Source: Acidimicrobiales bacterium
GTDB lineage: Bacteria; Actinomycetota; Acidimicrobiia; Acidimicrobiales; JAHEJN01
Direction of reading: 5' to 3'
NCBI GenBank assembly: GCA_024638845.1
Contig: JAHEJN010000009.1
Location: forward strand, 1 to 63,635
Length of the DNA stretch: 63,635 nucleotides
The notes below the pieces were generated by a model that was given only the letters and a program-made list of their open reading frames with translations, made no database searches and had not been told where the DNA came from. This document shows positions 1 to 10,518 of this stretch, piece after piece (position 1 is the first letter of the stretch; each line of letters opens with the position of its first letter). The position numbers were made by a program, and so were the translations under genes.

Positions 1-117
1 CGACTTCCCCGAACCCGACAGGCCGGTGAAGACGATGAGCTGATCGCGGGGAAGGTCGAGCGAGATGTCGCACAGGTTGTGCTCGCGCGCTCCCTGGATG
101 ATGAGGCGGTCCGACAT
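1..117 (-). CDS. uvrA: Excinuclease ABC subunit A, N-terminal fragment (gene runs off the window)
   Basis: Only the first 39 codons are present; the rest lies beyond the left edge. The peptide starts [15 protein letters not shown] and reaches the Walker A motif GLSGSGKS, the standard start of UvrA, the damage-sensing ATPase of nucleotide excision repair. The ATG at 117 is preceded by TAGAGT (126-131) with 8 nt between, so the mRNA may be leaderless or nearly so. The UvrA partner gene uvrB lies 1.5 kb away on the same strand, separated by an ABC1-kinase gene. Confidence 0.93.
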   Translation of the reverse strand, partial: MSDRLIIQGAREHNLCDISLDLPRDQLIVFTGLSGSGKS

Positions 118-169
118 TGCCTCTCACTCTATCCAGTCGCAACAATCGAACACGTGTTCTATCGAGCTG

Positions 170-1674
170 TCAATCGCCCAGCTGAGCCAGCACCTCGGAC
201 GGGAGCGGCCCGGGCGTCCAGCGCGCGATCTCCTCACCCATCGGTGTCGACGGCGCACCGTTCTTCCACGGCCACAGCTCCTCGGCGATGCGGCGCCAGT
301 TGCCGGTTGCGTTGAGCTCCCCGAACAGGGCCAGGAGCCCGAGGTTGATGCGCTGCAGGATCACGTAGTCGGGCGGAACGTTGGCGTTGCGGCGGATCTC
401 GGAATACGGGCCGACCGGCTCGAGGATGTGCCGTACCGTCTCGGCCGCGTACTGCTTGGTGAGCGTGTACTCGCCGTCGACCTTGACGAAGTCGTAGAAG
501 TGCGAGAAGTAGTCCATGACGTGATCGTCGGTGAACTCCTGGCCCGGCACGAGCAGACCCAGCTCTTCGACGGCGGCCCGGAACTCGGAGGCGCTCTCGT
601 CGACCACCATGGCCTCGATGAGGCGACGGAACCCGGCCAGCGCGTCGGCGCTGAATCGCTTCACCAGTCCGAAGTCGAGGAAGACCACATGGCCGCCGGG
701 CCGGAACAGGTAGTTGCCGGGGTGGGGATCGCCGTTGAAGGCACCGAGGCGATAGATGCCGCCGAAGGAGAACCGGTACATGGTCTCGGCTGCGAGGTTG
801 AGCTCGTCCTGACTCCAGCTCGATGCCTCGGCGAACCGGGCGCCCTCGGCCAACTCGGTGGTGAGCACCCGAGGCGAGCAGTGCTCGTCGATCACCTCGG
901 GGATGTGGATATAGGGATGGCCCCGGTAGTAGTCGGCGAAGAGCCGCTGGTTGGCCGCCTCGTGGACGTAGTCGAGCTCTTCGGTGATTCGTTCGCGCAG
1001 CTCGGCGGCAATCGACTGGGGATCGAGCGAGGGAAAGAAGGTCTGGAACCCGATGAACAGCGCGTCGGCGTTGGCGAGATCGCTGCGGATGGCGTCGTCG
1101 ACGCCCGGGTACTGCACCTTCACCGCAACGGCCCGGCCGTCGTGGGTCATCGCCCGGTGCACCTGGCCGATCGACGCGGCGGCGATGGGCTCGGGGTCCC
1201 ATTCGGCGAAGGTCTTCTCGGGCCGCTGGCCGAGCTCGTTCGCCATGACCTCGGCCACGAGTTCGTAGCTCATGGGCGGAGCATCCTGTTGGAGCTCGGC
1301 CAGTACCTCGCGCACATGGTCGGGCATGCCCTGGTCGAGGAAGCTGGCCATCTGGCCGACCTTCATCAGCGCACCCTTCATTGCGCCCAGGGTCTCGACC
1401 ACCTGCTTGGCCGTCTTGACCTCGTGGGCTCGGTCGAGCTCTTCACGCCGTTCGGCCGATGCGAACACCCGGCGGGCCCTGTGCGCCGCCACCCCCGCAC
1501 CGGTGCGGCCACCCAGGCCGACGACCATCTTGTTGCGTCCCGTCCGATCGGTCGACGACACCGGCTGGCCGTTCTCGGCGCGGGTAGGACGACGCCGCTT
1601 CAGCGCGGCCCTGGCGCCGCCGACCGCGGCGGCGGTGGCCGCTCCGGCAGTGATCACCTTCTTGATCTTCGACA

Positions 1675-1675
<1 letters not shown>
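170..1675 (-). CDS. ABC1/AarF/UbiB-family atypical kinase
   Basis: A 501-residue protein with the ABC1 kinase-like signature: KVGQMASFLDQ near residue 105 (the family's KxGQ motif), AAASIGQVHRA near 170 (the alanine-rich nucleotide loop), VAVKVQYPGV, NGDPHPGNYLF near 315 and the metal-binding VFLDFGLVKR. The N-terminus is basic and alanine-rich and could be a membrane anchor. Family members act in quinone or lipid metabolism; the substrate here cannot be read. Its ATG overlaps the uvrB stop by one base, so it is probably co-transcribed and translationally coupled with uvrB. The functional link to repair is unclear. Confidence 0.88.
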
Positions 1676-3720
<2,045 letters not shown>

Positions 3721-3759
3721 GCCAGGAGCCTACCGACCGCCTATGACGGTTCTGGTGGG

Positions 3760-4368
3760 TCAGAGGGACTCGAGCCAGGCCCAGCAGGCGTCGAGCTGGG
3801 GTTCGAGGGCCACCAGGGGGCCGGAGTTGTCGATCACGAAATCGGCGTGCGCCAGCCGAGCCGATCGCGGCGCCTGGTTGGCGACACGGGCCCGGGCGTC
3901 GTCGGTGTCGAAGCCTCGGTGGTCGACCAGACGATGTATGGCCGTATCGGGATCGGCGTCGACCACGATGACCGCCGCCAGGTGGTCGTAGTGGGACTTC
4001 CGTTCGCCGTCGGAGTCGATGAGCAGCGGAATGTCGAAGATCACGATGGCGTCGGTGCCCGCCCGCGCGTCGCGGCGCCGCTGGATCTCGGCGCCGACCG
4101 CCGGATGCACGATGGCATTCAGGGCGGCCAGCTCGTCGGGGTCGGCGAACACGACCGACGCGATCGCAGCCCGGTCGAGTGTGCCGTCGCGGTGCACCAC
4201 ATCGGGGCCGAACCGATCGACGATCGCCTCGAACACCGGCTCACCGGGTGCCTGCATCTGTCGCACGATCGCATCGGCGTCGATCAAGACCGCGCCGCGC
4301 GCGACCAGACCCGCCGCAACCGTCGATTTCCCGCTTCCGATGCCTCCGGTGAGGCCTACTTCGAGCAC
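3760..4368 (-). CDS. coaE: Dephospho-CoA kinase
   Basis: 202 residues, the usual CoaE length. The N-terminus MLEVGLTGGIGSGKSTVAAG carries the P-loop, followed by the family's LIDADAIVRQMQAPG segment and the lid region with IVIFDIPLLIDSD. CoaE makes the last step of coenzyme A synthesis, phosphorylating dephospho-CoA. The GTG at 4368 sits 6 nt after a TAGCGT hexamer (4375-4380), so the mRNA is predicted to be leaderless. It is upstream of uvrB on the same strand, but uvrB has its own -10 motif. Confidence 0.95.
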   Translation of the reverse strand: MLEVGLTGGIGSGKSTVAAGLVARGAVLIDADAIVRQMQAPGEPVFEAIVDRFGPDVVHRDGTLDRAAIASVVFADPDELAALNAIVHPAVGAEIQRRRDARAGTDAIVIFDIPLLIDSDGERKSHYDHLAAVIVVDADPDTAIHRLVDHRGFDTDDARARVANQAPRSARLAHADFVIDNSGPLVALEPQLDACWAWLESL

Positions 4369-4480
4369 CCCTGGACGCTACCCGAACACGTTGATGGGCC
4401 ATCGGGCCGACGAACCACCGAGTCAATCGGGAAATCGACCTAAATATGGACCCGAAACGTGCCGATGAATGAGAGATCAC

Positions 4481-4507
4481 CTCGCAAGACCTCGCAAGAC
4501 CTCGCAA
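4481..4507. repeat. Short direct repeat, 10-bp unit CTCGCAAGAC, 2.7 copies
   Basis: CTCGCAAGAC occurs twice in perfect tandem (4481-4500) followed by a partial third copy CTCGCAA (4501-4507). It ends at the AAAGGA ribosome-binding site of the regulator starting at 4522. It is either part of the 5' leader or, if the GTG at 4459 is used, codes for an N-terminal extension. It could be a binding site array for an autoregulator or simple slippage. Confidence 0.7.
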
Positions 4508-4521
4508 AGGAACGTGTCGGC

Positions 4522-5220
4522 ATGACCCGTGTAGTGCTCGCAGATGACCAGACAATGGTGCGTCAGGCCCTCGCGCACGCATTGGCCGAGCGCAGCATCG
4601 ACGTCGCCGCTCAACTGGCTGACGGCGAGGCATGTGTGCGCGCGGTGGCCGACCTCCAACCCGAGATCGCCATCATCGAGGCCCGCCTGCCGATCCTCAG
4701 CGGTATCGACACCTGCCGGCGGATCACCCACAACCAATCCAGCACGCGGGTCTTGATCCTCACGAACGAGCGCGAGACCTCGGTTCTCACCGGAGCGTTC
4801 CGCGCCGGCGCCACCGGCTACCTCTTGAAGTCGGCCAGCGTCGACGACCTCCTCGCCAGCCTCCAGCGCGTGCGGCGCGGCGAGACCGTGGTGTCGAAGG
4901 AGCTCAAGCCCGCACTTCTCGCCGAGGCACGAGGCCTCATGCACACCAACGGTTCACTCACCGACGACCACGGCATCGGCCACGGTGGAACGTCCTCGGT
5001 GGTCACCGCCACGACCACCCGCTCGATCTCGAAGCGCGAGACCGAGGTGCTCCAGCTCATCGCCGACGGCTGCTCCACCCCCGAGGTCGCCGAGCAGTTG
5101 TTCATCTCGCAGAAGACCGTGAAGAACCACCTCGCCTCGATCTACAGCAAGCTCGACGCCCGCGACCGCACGCAGGCCGTCCTCAAGGCCGTCCGCCTGG
5201 GTCTCATCGACCTGCGCTGA
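4522..5220 (+). CDS. LuxR/NarL-family response regulator with Glu at the phosphoacceptor position
   Basis: 232 residues from ATG 4522, chosen because AAAGGA lies 10 nt upstream; an in-frame GTG at 4459 would add 21 residues. Residues 1-120 form a receiver: acidic pair D8-D9, switch Thr in VLILTNERE and Lys in YLLKSAS are present. The site that should be the phosphorylated Asp reads IAIIEARLPIL, placing Glu53 there. Residues 165-232 are a GerE/LuxR helix-turn-helix (ISKRETEVLQLIADG, SQKTVKNHLASIYSKL). It is a DNA-binding regulator that may act without phosphorylation. No histidine kinase is nearby. Transcription converges on rpsA across a shared terminator. Confidence 0.88.
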   Translation: MTRVVLADDQTMVRQALAHALAERSIDVAAQLADGEACVRAVADLQPEIAIIEARLPILSGIDTCRRITHNQSSTRVLILTNERETSVLTGAFRAGATGYLLKSASVDDLLASLQRVRRGETVVSKELKPALLAEARGLMHTNGSLTDDHGIGHGGTSSVVTATTTRSISKRETEVLQLIADGCSTPEVAEQLFISQKTVKNHLASIYSKLDARDRTQAVLKAVRLGLIDLR

Positions 5221-5250
5221 CCTTCGCTCTCTCCACACCTGGACGCGAGG

Positions 5251-5275
5251 CACCCCGGCTCCACGAGCCGGGGTG
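5251..5275. terminator. Bidirectional hairpin terminator between the LuxR regulator and rpsA
   Basis: Perfect 10-bp inverted repeat CACCCCGGCT / AGCCGGGGTG with a 5-nt loop, lying between the convergent 3' ends at 5220 and 5305. There is no U-tract, which is common in high-GC actinobacteria, so it could serve both strands. Confidence 0.7.
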
Positions 5276-5304
5276 TTACGCGTAACGTTTCGAACGGCGG
5301 GCGC

Positions 5305-6810
5305 TCAGGCGTCGGCTGACTCGGCCTTGTCGTCGGCGACCGCAACGACCTCGTCGGCACCGACCTCGTCGGCGACGACTTCGGCTTCGGCAACGACATC
5401 GTCGGCGACGACCTCGGCTCCGGCTTCGTCCGGCGCCTCGCTCGACTTGGCCTCTTCGTAGTACTCGGCCCAGGCCTCTTCGGCGTTGTAGTCGCCGCCG
5501 TCGGCGGTGCCGCCGATGTAGTTGCCCGAGTCGTCGAAGGCATGCTCGCCGAAATGCTCCTGGTACTCGGCGGCCACGATGCCACCCTCGGCCGCCTGCT
5601 TGATCGACAGGCTGATGCGACGGCGCTGGAGATCGAGGTCGATGATCTTGACCCACAGCTCTTCGCCGGGGGTGACGACCTGCTCGGGCAGCTCGACATG
5701 GTGCGCCGACATCTCCGAGATGTGGACCAGACCCTCGATGCTGTCGCCGACCTGGACGAAGGAGCCGAACGGCACCAGCTTGGTGACCCGGCCGTACACG
5801 AGCTCGCCGACCTGATGGGCCGAGGCGAACTCCTGCCACGGATCCTGCTGGGTGGCCTTCAGCGAGAGGCTGATCCGTTCGCGGTCGAGATCGACCTCGA
5901 GCACCTCGACATCGATCTCGTCGCCGACCTCGACCACGTCGCTCGGGTGGTCGACGTGCTTCCACGACAGCTCCGAGACGTGGACGAGACCGTCCATGCC
6001 GCCGAGGTCGACGAAGGCGCCGAAGTTGACCACCGACGACACCGTGCCCCGACGACGTTCGCCCGGCTTGAGGTTGTCGAGGAACTCTTCGCGCTGTTCC
6101 TTCTGGGTCTCCTCGAGCCACGCACGACGCGACAGGACGACGTTGTTGCGGTTCTTGTCGAGCTCGATGATCTTGGCCTCGATCTCACGGCCGACGTACG
6201 GCTGGAGATCGCGCACCCGCCGCAGCTCGACCAGGGAGGCGGGAAGGAAGCCGCGTAGGCCGATGTCGACGATGAGACCGCCCTTGACCACTTCGATGAC
6301 CGGGCCCTTGACCATGCCCTCTTCTTCTTTGATCTGCTCGATGTTCCCCCAGGCCCGCTCGTACTGCGCGCGCTTCTTGGAGAGGACGAGACGGCCGTCC
6401 TTGTCCTCCTTCTGCAACACCAGAGCTTCGACCTTCTCGCCGAGGCTCACCACCTCGTTCGGGTCGATGTCGTTGCGGATGCTCAGCTCGCGATTGGGAA
6501 TGACGCCTTCGGACTTGAAGCCGATGTCGAGGAGGACTTCGTCGAGATCGATCTTGACGACGGTTCCCTCGACCATCTGGCCGTCTTCGACCGAGACCAT
6601 CGTGGCGTCGTAGGCCTCGTCGAGGGTCTGGCCACCGAGATCGCTGCCGATGATCTCACGAGGGGTGTAGGTGCCGTCGTCGTTGAACGTTCCCATGCCT
6701 TCGACGGCTCGGGTGGCGAGCGCCTGCGTCTCGGCGGGAGCGGGGTCAGCCGCCTCGTGCGCCTCGGCTTCGGAGGCTTCGGTTTCGGGCGGGGTGGTGA
6801 TATCGGACAC
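5305..6810 (-). CDS. rpsA: 30S ribosomal protein S1
   Basis: 501 residues with four S1 (OB-fold) RNA-binding repeats, beginning roughly at GQMVEGTVVKIDLDEV, GMVKGPVIEVVKGGL, GERRRGTVSSVVNFGAF and GELVYGRVTKLVPFGSF. Four repeats is the usual actinobacterial form (six in E. coli). After the last repeat comes an acidic tail rich in Glu, Ala, Val and Asp with near-repeats such as EVVADDVVAEAEVVADE. S1 helps the ribosome bind structured mRNA leaders. The GTG start at 6810 is preceded by AAAGG. The gene stands alone between two hairpin terminators. Confidence 0.95.
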   Translation of the reverse strand: MSDITTPPETEASEAEAHEAADPAPAETQALATRAVEGMGTFNDDGTYTPREIIGSDLGGQTLDEAYDATMVSVEDGQMVEGTVVKIDLDEVLLDIGFKSEGVIPNRELSIRNDIDPNEVVSLGEKVEALVLQKEDKDGRLVLSKKRAQYERAWGNIEQIKEEEGMVKGPVIEVVKGGLIVDIGLRGFLPASLVELRRVRDLQPYVGREIEAKIIELDKNRNNVVLSRRAWLEETQKEQREEFLDNLKPGERRRGTVSSVVNFGAFVDLGGMDGLVHVSELSWKHVDHPSDVVEVGDEIDVEVLEVDLDRERISLSLKATQQDPWQEFASAHQVGELVYGRVTKLVPFGSFVQVGDSIEGLVHISEMSAHHVELPEQVVTPGEELWVKIIDLDLQRRRISLSIKQAAEGGIVAAEYQEHFGEHAFDDSGNYIGGTADGGDYNAEEAWAEYYEEAKSSEAPDEAGAEVVADDVVAEAEVVADEVGADEVVAVADDKAESADA

Positions 6811-6893
6811 AGAGGAGCCTTTGGCGTCTACCTGGTCTCGACGCTGGCGGCGCCGCGATCAGGGGTCGGTGAATGTGGACTGGTACAGGTTAA

Positions 6894-6930
6894 CGGAGTG
6901 GTGAGCCGGTGCCTCCGGCTCACCACTCCG
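6894..6930 (-). terminator. Strong hairpin terminator downstream of the secreted nuclease
   Basis: A perfect 16-bp stem (6894-6909 with 6915-6930) and 5-nt loop TGCCT, 19 bases past the stop of the minus-strand nuclease gene and before rpsA. It lacks a U-tract but is the longest perfect inverted repeat I found in the window. Confidence 0.75.
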
Positions 6931-6949
6931 CCCTTCTCGTCCGGCCGAC

Positions 6950-9900
6950 CTAGGCCCAGCTTGCCCACAGCCAGGCAAGCCTCAGTGCCTTGATCGCCGC
7001 CGAGGTGTACCCGAAGCCCTGCAGGCGATCGCCGGTCGCCACGCCGAACCGCGCGAGCCTGATCAGCAGGGGTCGACCGCCGTCCTCTTCGGCCGCTTCG
7101 ATGGCGCCGGTCGCAAGGCTTCGGTCGATCGAGTAGAGGTCGGACAGCCATGCGTCGACCACCTCGTCGTCGAGGCCACTGCGGTGCAGCTTCGACGCCG
7201 CCGTCGAGTGCAGCCTCAGTGCCTGGCTGCCCTTGGTGCTGAGCGTCTCGCCGTCGAGCCAGTACCGATCATCGAGCGTGCGGCGGAGGAGATGGGCCGC
7301 GCTCAGCGCATGCCGGTCGCCGTTCGCCCCGTCCTCGACCGCAGCGGCCAACGAGCTCAGATCGTCATGAAGGGTGGTTTCGACCGCCTCCATGTCGAGA
7401 CCTACGAGGACCGGATCGTGGGCGGAAGACCGATAGGCGTCGGGCGAGAACGCCGCCGCCGGGTTCAGATCGCCACTGGGCTCGGTGGGGTCGATGATGT
7501 CGTCGTTGTAGTCGGTGAACCGCGGTTCGTCGGCGTTGATGTGCCAAACCGCCGCTCCGGCGACGTTGGCCAGCTGCGAATCGTTGGCCAGGGCGTGGTC
7601 GAGATACCCGGTGGCGCCCCGGAACACGTAGCTGTAACGGTCGTCGAAGGGAACGAACGCCTCGAGCAGATCGGTGTATCCGGCCGTTTCGAGCGTCGTG
7701 ATCGGTGCCTCCTGCGCATAGGCGTTGAGGTCGCCGATGATCAGGACGTCGCCGTCGCTCTCGCCGGTGGGATCGGCCGCCAGCCAATCGGCGAGCGCCG
7801 CGGTGGCCTGGGTCCGAACACCATCGCAGTTGCCCGAACCGTTGCCGGTGTCGGGATCACCGGCGTCGTCGCACGGGCTGCCCCTGGACTCGAGATGATT
7901 CACCACGACGGTGAAGCGGTCACCGGTGGCGAGGTGCTCGAAGGCCTGGGCCAGCGCCGGGCGGTTCCTCGTGTCGTCGAATCGGGGGTCGATCGACGCG
8001 TCGAGAACGGCCGGCGCACCGACCGGTGCAATGGTGGCCGGCTGGTAGATGAAGGCCACCTTGACGGCATCGATGCCGATCGGGCCCGTGTCGATCGCGG
8101 CATGGCCGGGAAGGCCCGCCACCAGCGTGTCGAGCGCCGTGCCGTCGTTCTCGATCTCGATGAGCCCCACGACGTCAGCGTTCATCTCGACGATGGCCGA
8201 GGTGATCTTGTCCTGCTGGCGTTGCAGTTCGACCGCGCTGTCCGCTCCCCGGCAGTCCTGATCGCCGCCGGGGCCGCACTCCGGCGTGTCGTTGTCGGGC
8301 GTGTCGAAGAAGTCCGACACGTTGAAGCTGGCGACCGTGACGTCGCCTCCGGGGTCGGGAGCGGGTCCCCGCAGGTTGGCGTCGACGAACGGAACCTCAC
8401 CGACCGGTCGCAGCCGGTACTCGGAGAAGGCCCAGTCGACGATCGCCGTCAGCCCGGTCACCGTGTCGCCGATTCGTCGGGTCCCCTCGCCATTGACGTA
8501 CGGCGGGAGCTCGCCTGGCCCGTAGACCATCGATCCGTTGCTCAGGTCGTCGAGCACGATCCGCCCCGGTTCGAGCGAGTCGGGCACGAAGTCGCCGTCG
8601 AGATCCTCGCCGAGGCCGGGAGCCGGGGCGAACACGTGGGTCGGGCGGTACTGGCGTCCGTCGGCCGAGAGCACGATCTCACCGAAGCGGCCGAGGTCGA
8701 AGGTGTCGGTCACGGTCAGCGTCTGGGGGAACTCGGCCAGCATGCTCTCGAACGCCTCGAGGTCACGGGCGTCGGTGTCGGGCAGCGTGATCGAGGCGGG
8801 CGACGCGGTGCCGGCCGCACCGGGGCACATCTCGATCCGATCGGTCGGTGAGATCTCGGTGAGGTCGAAGAACTCGGTGACGGTGCCCTGCACCCGGACC
8901 ACGTCGCCGATGACCACCGCCGCCGGCGACGCGCCGGTGAACACGGCGATTCCCTCGGAGGTCGCCGGGTCGGCGTCTTGTTGCGCGTCCTCCTCTTGCA
9001 CGTACAGCAGCGAGAGCGTGCTCTGGAAGTCGGCGGTCACCACGCCCTCGATCACCACGCTCTGCCCGGCCAGAGGGCTCGCCGAGCCCGAGCCCTGCAC
9101 CGCGGAGATGAGCGTGGCGGCGCCGTCGAGGCACTCGCCGAAGGGATCGACGATCGTCACGCAGGTGTTGAGCGCGCCCGGTGTCGGCGCGAACTGGGCG
9201 AATGTGCTGGTGATGCGGGCGCCGCCGGAGCCGTCGGGGCATCGCTGACTCGACTGATTGTCCTTGTCGCCGTTGGCATTCTCGTCGACTTGGGGCTGAC
9301 CCGCCTCGAGCAGCACGAGCAGCTCGGGATCGTCGGCGTCGCTCGTGTCGTAGACGACGGCGTCGACCAGGTCGACACCGGTGACGGCCGAGCCGGTCGG
9401 GAACGACGCCGCATCGGCGGCGTAGACCGCAATGGCGTCGGCGCCGTTCTGGAGGCCGTTGCTCGCGAATTCGATGTCGGGCGACACGGCCGCGTTGCCG
9501 AGGAGGAAGTACCCGTCGGCATCGGTGCTGAACCCGTCGAGGTCGAAAGCGTTGTACGACAGATTGTCAGTGCCGTTGAAGAAGACCACCGCCAAGCCAT
9601 CGAGGGGTGTGTTGCCCGCTCCTCCGTCGAACAGCTCGACGAACTCCGCCGCGTCGGTACTCGGCGTGTCGGAGTCGACTTCGTTGATCACCACATCGAC
9701 GTTCGGCTCGACCACGCCGCAGGCATTGGCCGCGCCCGGCGTGTCGTCGCCGCCGACCGGGTCGAACAGACCGATCTGCCACGAGCCGTCGCACACGAAG
9801 GCGTGCCCGGGCACGAAGGAGCCGTCGGGGCCGACGACCGTGGCCGAGTAGTAGCGCTCGGTGCCGATCGAGTCCAGCGACTCGACGAGGGCGACGGAGT

Positions 9901-10378
9901 CGGTGATCTCGGTCCAACGTGTGACGTCGAGCGTGCCGTCGTCGTCGGTGTCGACATCGTCGCCGACGGCGCCGACGAACCCGCTCACGACGAGCATCGT
10001 GACGTTGTCGCCGTTCTCGAAGTTGAGGTTCACGGTCTGGCCGGCGGTGCCGAGGGTGAACGTCGACTCGGCGAGCACGATCAGGCCGTTGGCGTCCAGT
10101 ACGTAGCCGTCGAGGGGTGTGACGTTCTCGATCACTCCACTACCGGCGAAAGCGGCGCCGTCACCGATGACCAGGAACGTGTAGCCGTCGAGGGCTGCTC
10201 CCGGCGTCCCTGCGAGCTCGACGTACTCGTCGACATCGCTACCCGGCTGATCGATTCGGACTTCGTTGATGACCACGTCGCCGGGCGCAGCCGAAGCGGC
10301 CGATGCGCCGACGACGGGCAGCAGCGAGCCGATCAGAGCGAGCGCACCGACGACACGGAATGGGGACAGGAGAGACAT
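6950..10378 (-). CDS. Secreted ExeM/NucH-family extracellular endonuclease with lamin-tail domains
   Basis: About 1142 residues from ATG 10378, chosen because AGAGGTGG lies just upstream; an upstream GTG (10384) adds two codons. The order is: signal peptide (LIGSLLPVVGASAASAA), lamin-tail-like domain one (VVINEVRIDQPGSDVDEYVE), lamin-tail-like domain two (VINEVDSDTPSTDAAEFVE), an OB-like region with LYVQEEDAQQDADPATSEG, and from about residue 690 an endonuclease/exonuclease/phosphatase domain (VTVASFNVSDFF, VVNHLESRGSPC, LIIGDLNAYAQEAP, final SAHDPVLVGL). About 130 helical residues follow. Likely degrades extracellular DNA for nutrient or biofilm use. Monocistronic, closed by a strong terminator. 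Confidence 0.87.
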   Translation of the reverse strand: MSLLSPFRVVGALALIGSLLPVVGASAASAAPGDVVINEVRIDQPGSDVDEYVELAGTPGAALDGYTFLVIGDGAAFAGSGVIENVTPLDGYVLDANGLIVLAESTFTLGTAGQTVNLNFENGDNVTMLVVSGFVGAVGDDVDTDDDGTLDVTRWTEITDSVALVESLDSIGTERYYSATVVGPDGSFVPGHAFVCDGSWQIGLFDPVGGDDTPGAANACGVVEPNVDVVINEVDSDTPSTDAAEFVELFDGGAGNTPLDGLAVVFFNGTDNLSYNAFDLDGFSTDADGYFLLGNAAVSPDIEFASNGLQNGADAIAVYAADAASFPTGSAVTGVDLVDAVVYDTSDADDPELLVLLEAGQPQVDENANGDKDNQSSQRCPDGSGGARITSTFAQFAPTPGALNTCVTIVDPFGECLDGAATLISAVQGSGSASPLAGQSVVIEGVVTADFQSTLSLLYVQEEDAQQDADPATSEGIAVFTGASPAAVVIGDVVRVQGTVTEFFDLTEISPTDRIEMCPGAAGTASPASITLPDTDARDLEAFESMLAEFPQTLTVTDTFDLGRFGEIVLSADGRQYRPTHVFAPAPGLGEDLDGDFVPDSLEPGRIVLDDLSNGSMVYGPGELPPYVNGEGTRRIGDTVTGLTAIVDWAFSEYRLRPVGEVPFVDANLRGPAPDPGGDVTVASFNVSDFFDTPDNDTPECGPGGDQDCRGADSAVELQRQQDKITSAIVEMNADVVGLIEIENDGTALDTLVAGLPGHAAIDTGPIGIDAVKVAFIYQPATIAPVGAPAVLDASIDPRFDDTRNRPALAQAFEHLATGDRFTVVVNHLESRGSPCDDAGDPDTGNGSGNCDGVRTQATAALADWLAADPTGESDGDVLIIGDLNAYAQEAPITTLETAGYTDLLEAFVPFDDRYSYVFRGATGYLDHALANDSQLANVAGAAVWHINADEPRFTDYNDDIIDPTEPSGDLNPAAAFSPDAYRSSAHDPVLVGLDMEAVETTLHDDLSSLAAAVEDGANGDRHALSAAHLLRRTLDDRYWLDGETLSTKGSQALRLHSTAASKLHRSGLDDEVVDAWLSDLYSIDRSLATGAIEAAEEDGGRPLLIRLARFGVATGDRLQGFGYTSAAIKALRLAWLWASWA

Positions 10379-10486
10379 GACCACCTCTTTGGAGTGGAAC
10401 GGGTCTGCTCTCGGTCCCAGCAGTCTGGCGTGTCGTGCCCAGACGGCCCGACATTCAGTACATCGGGTATTTACCCACTACTTCCC

Positions 10487-10503
10487 AAGGCCCAACCGGC
10501 CTT
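10487..10503. terminator. Weak hairpin 3' of polA
   Basis: Stem AAGGCC / GGCCTT, 6 bp, with a 5-nt loop, in the 134-nt gap between polA and the nuclease gene. It could end polA transcription, but the T-run lies on the wrong side for that strand. The remainder of the gap (10385-10518) shows nothing further that I can support. Confidence 0.3.
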
Positions 10504-10518
10504 TTCGATTCGTTGGGA

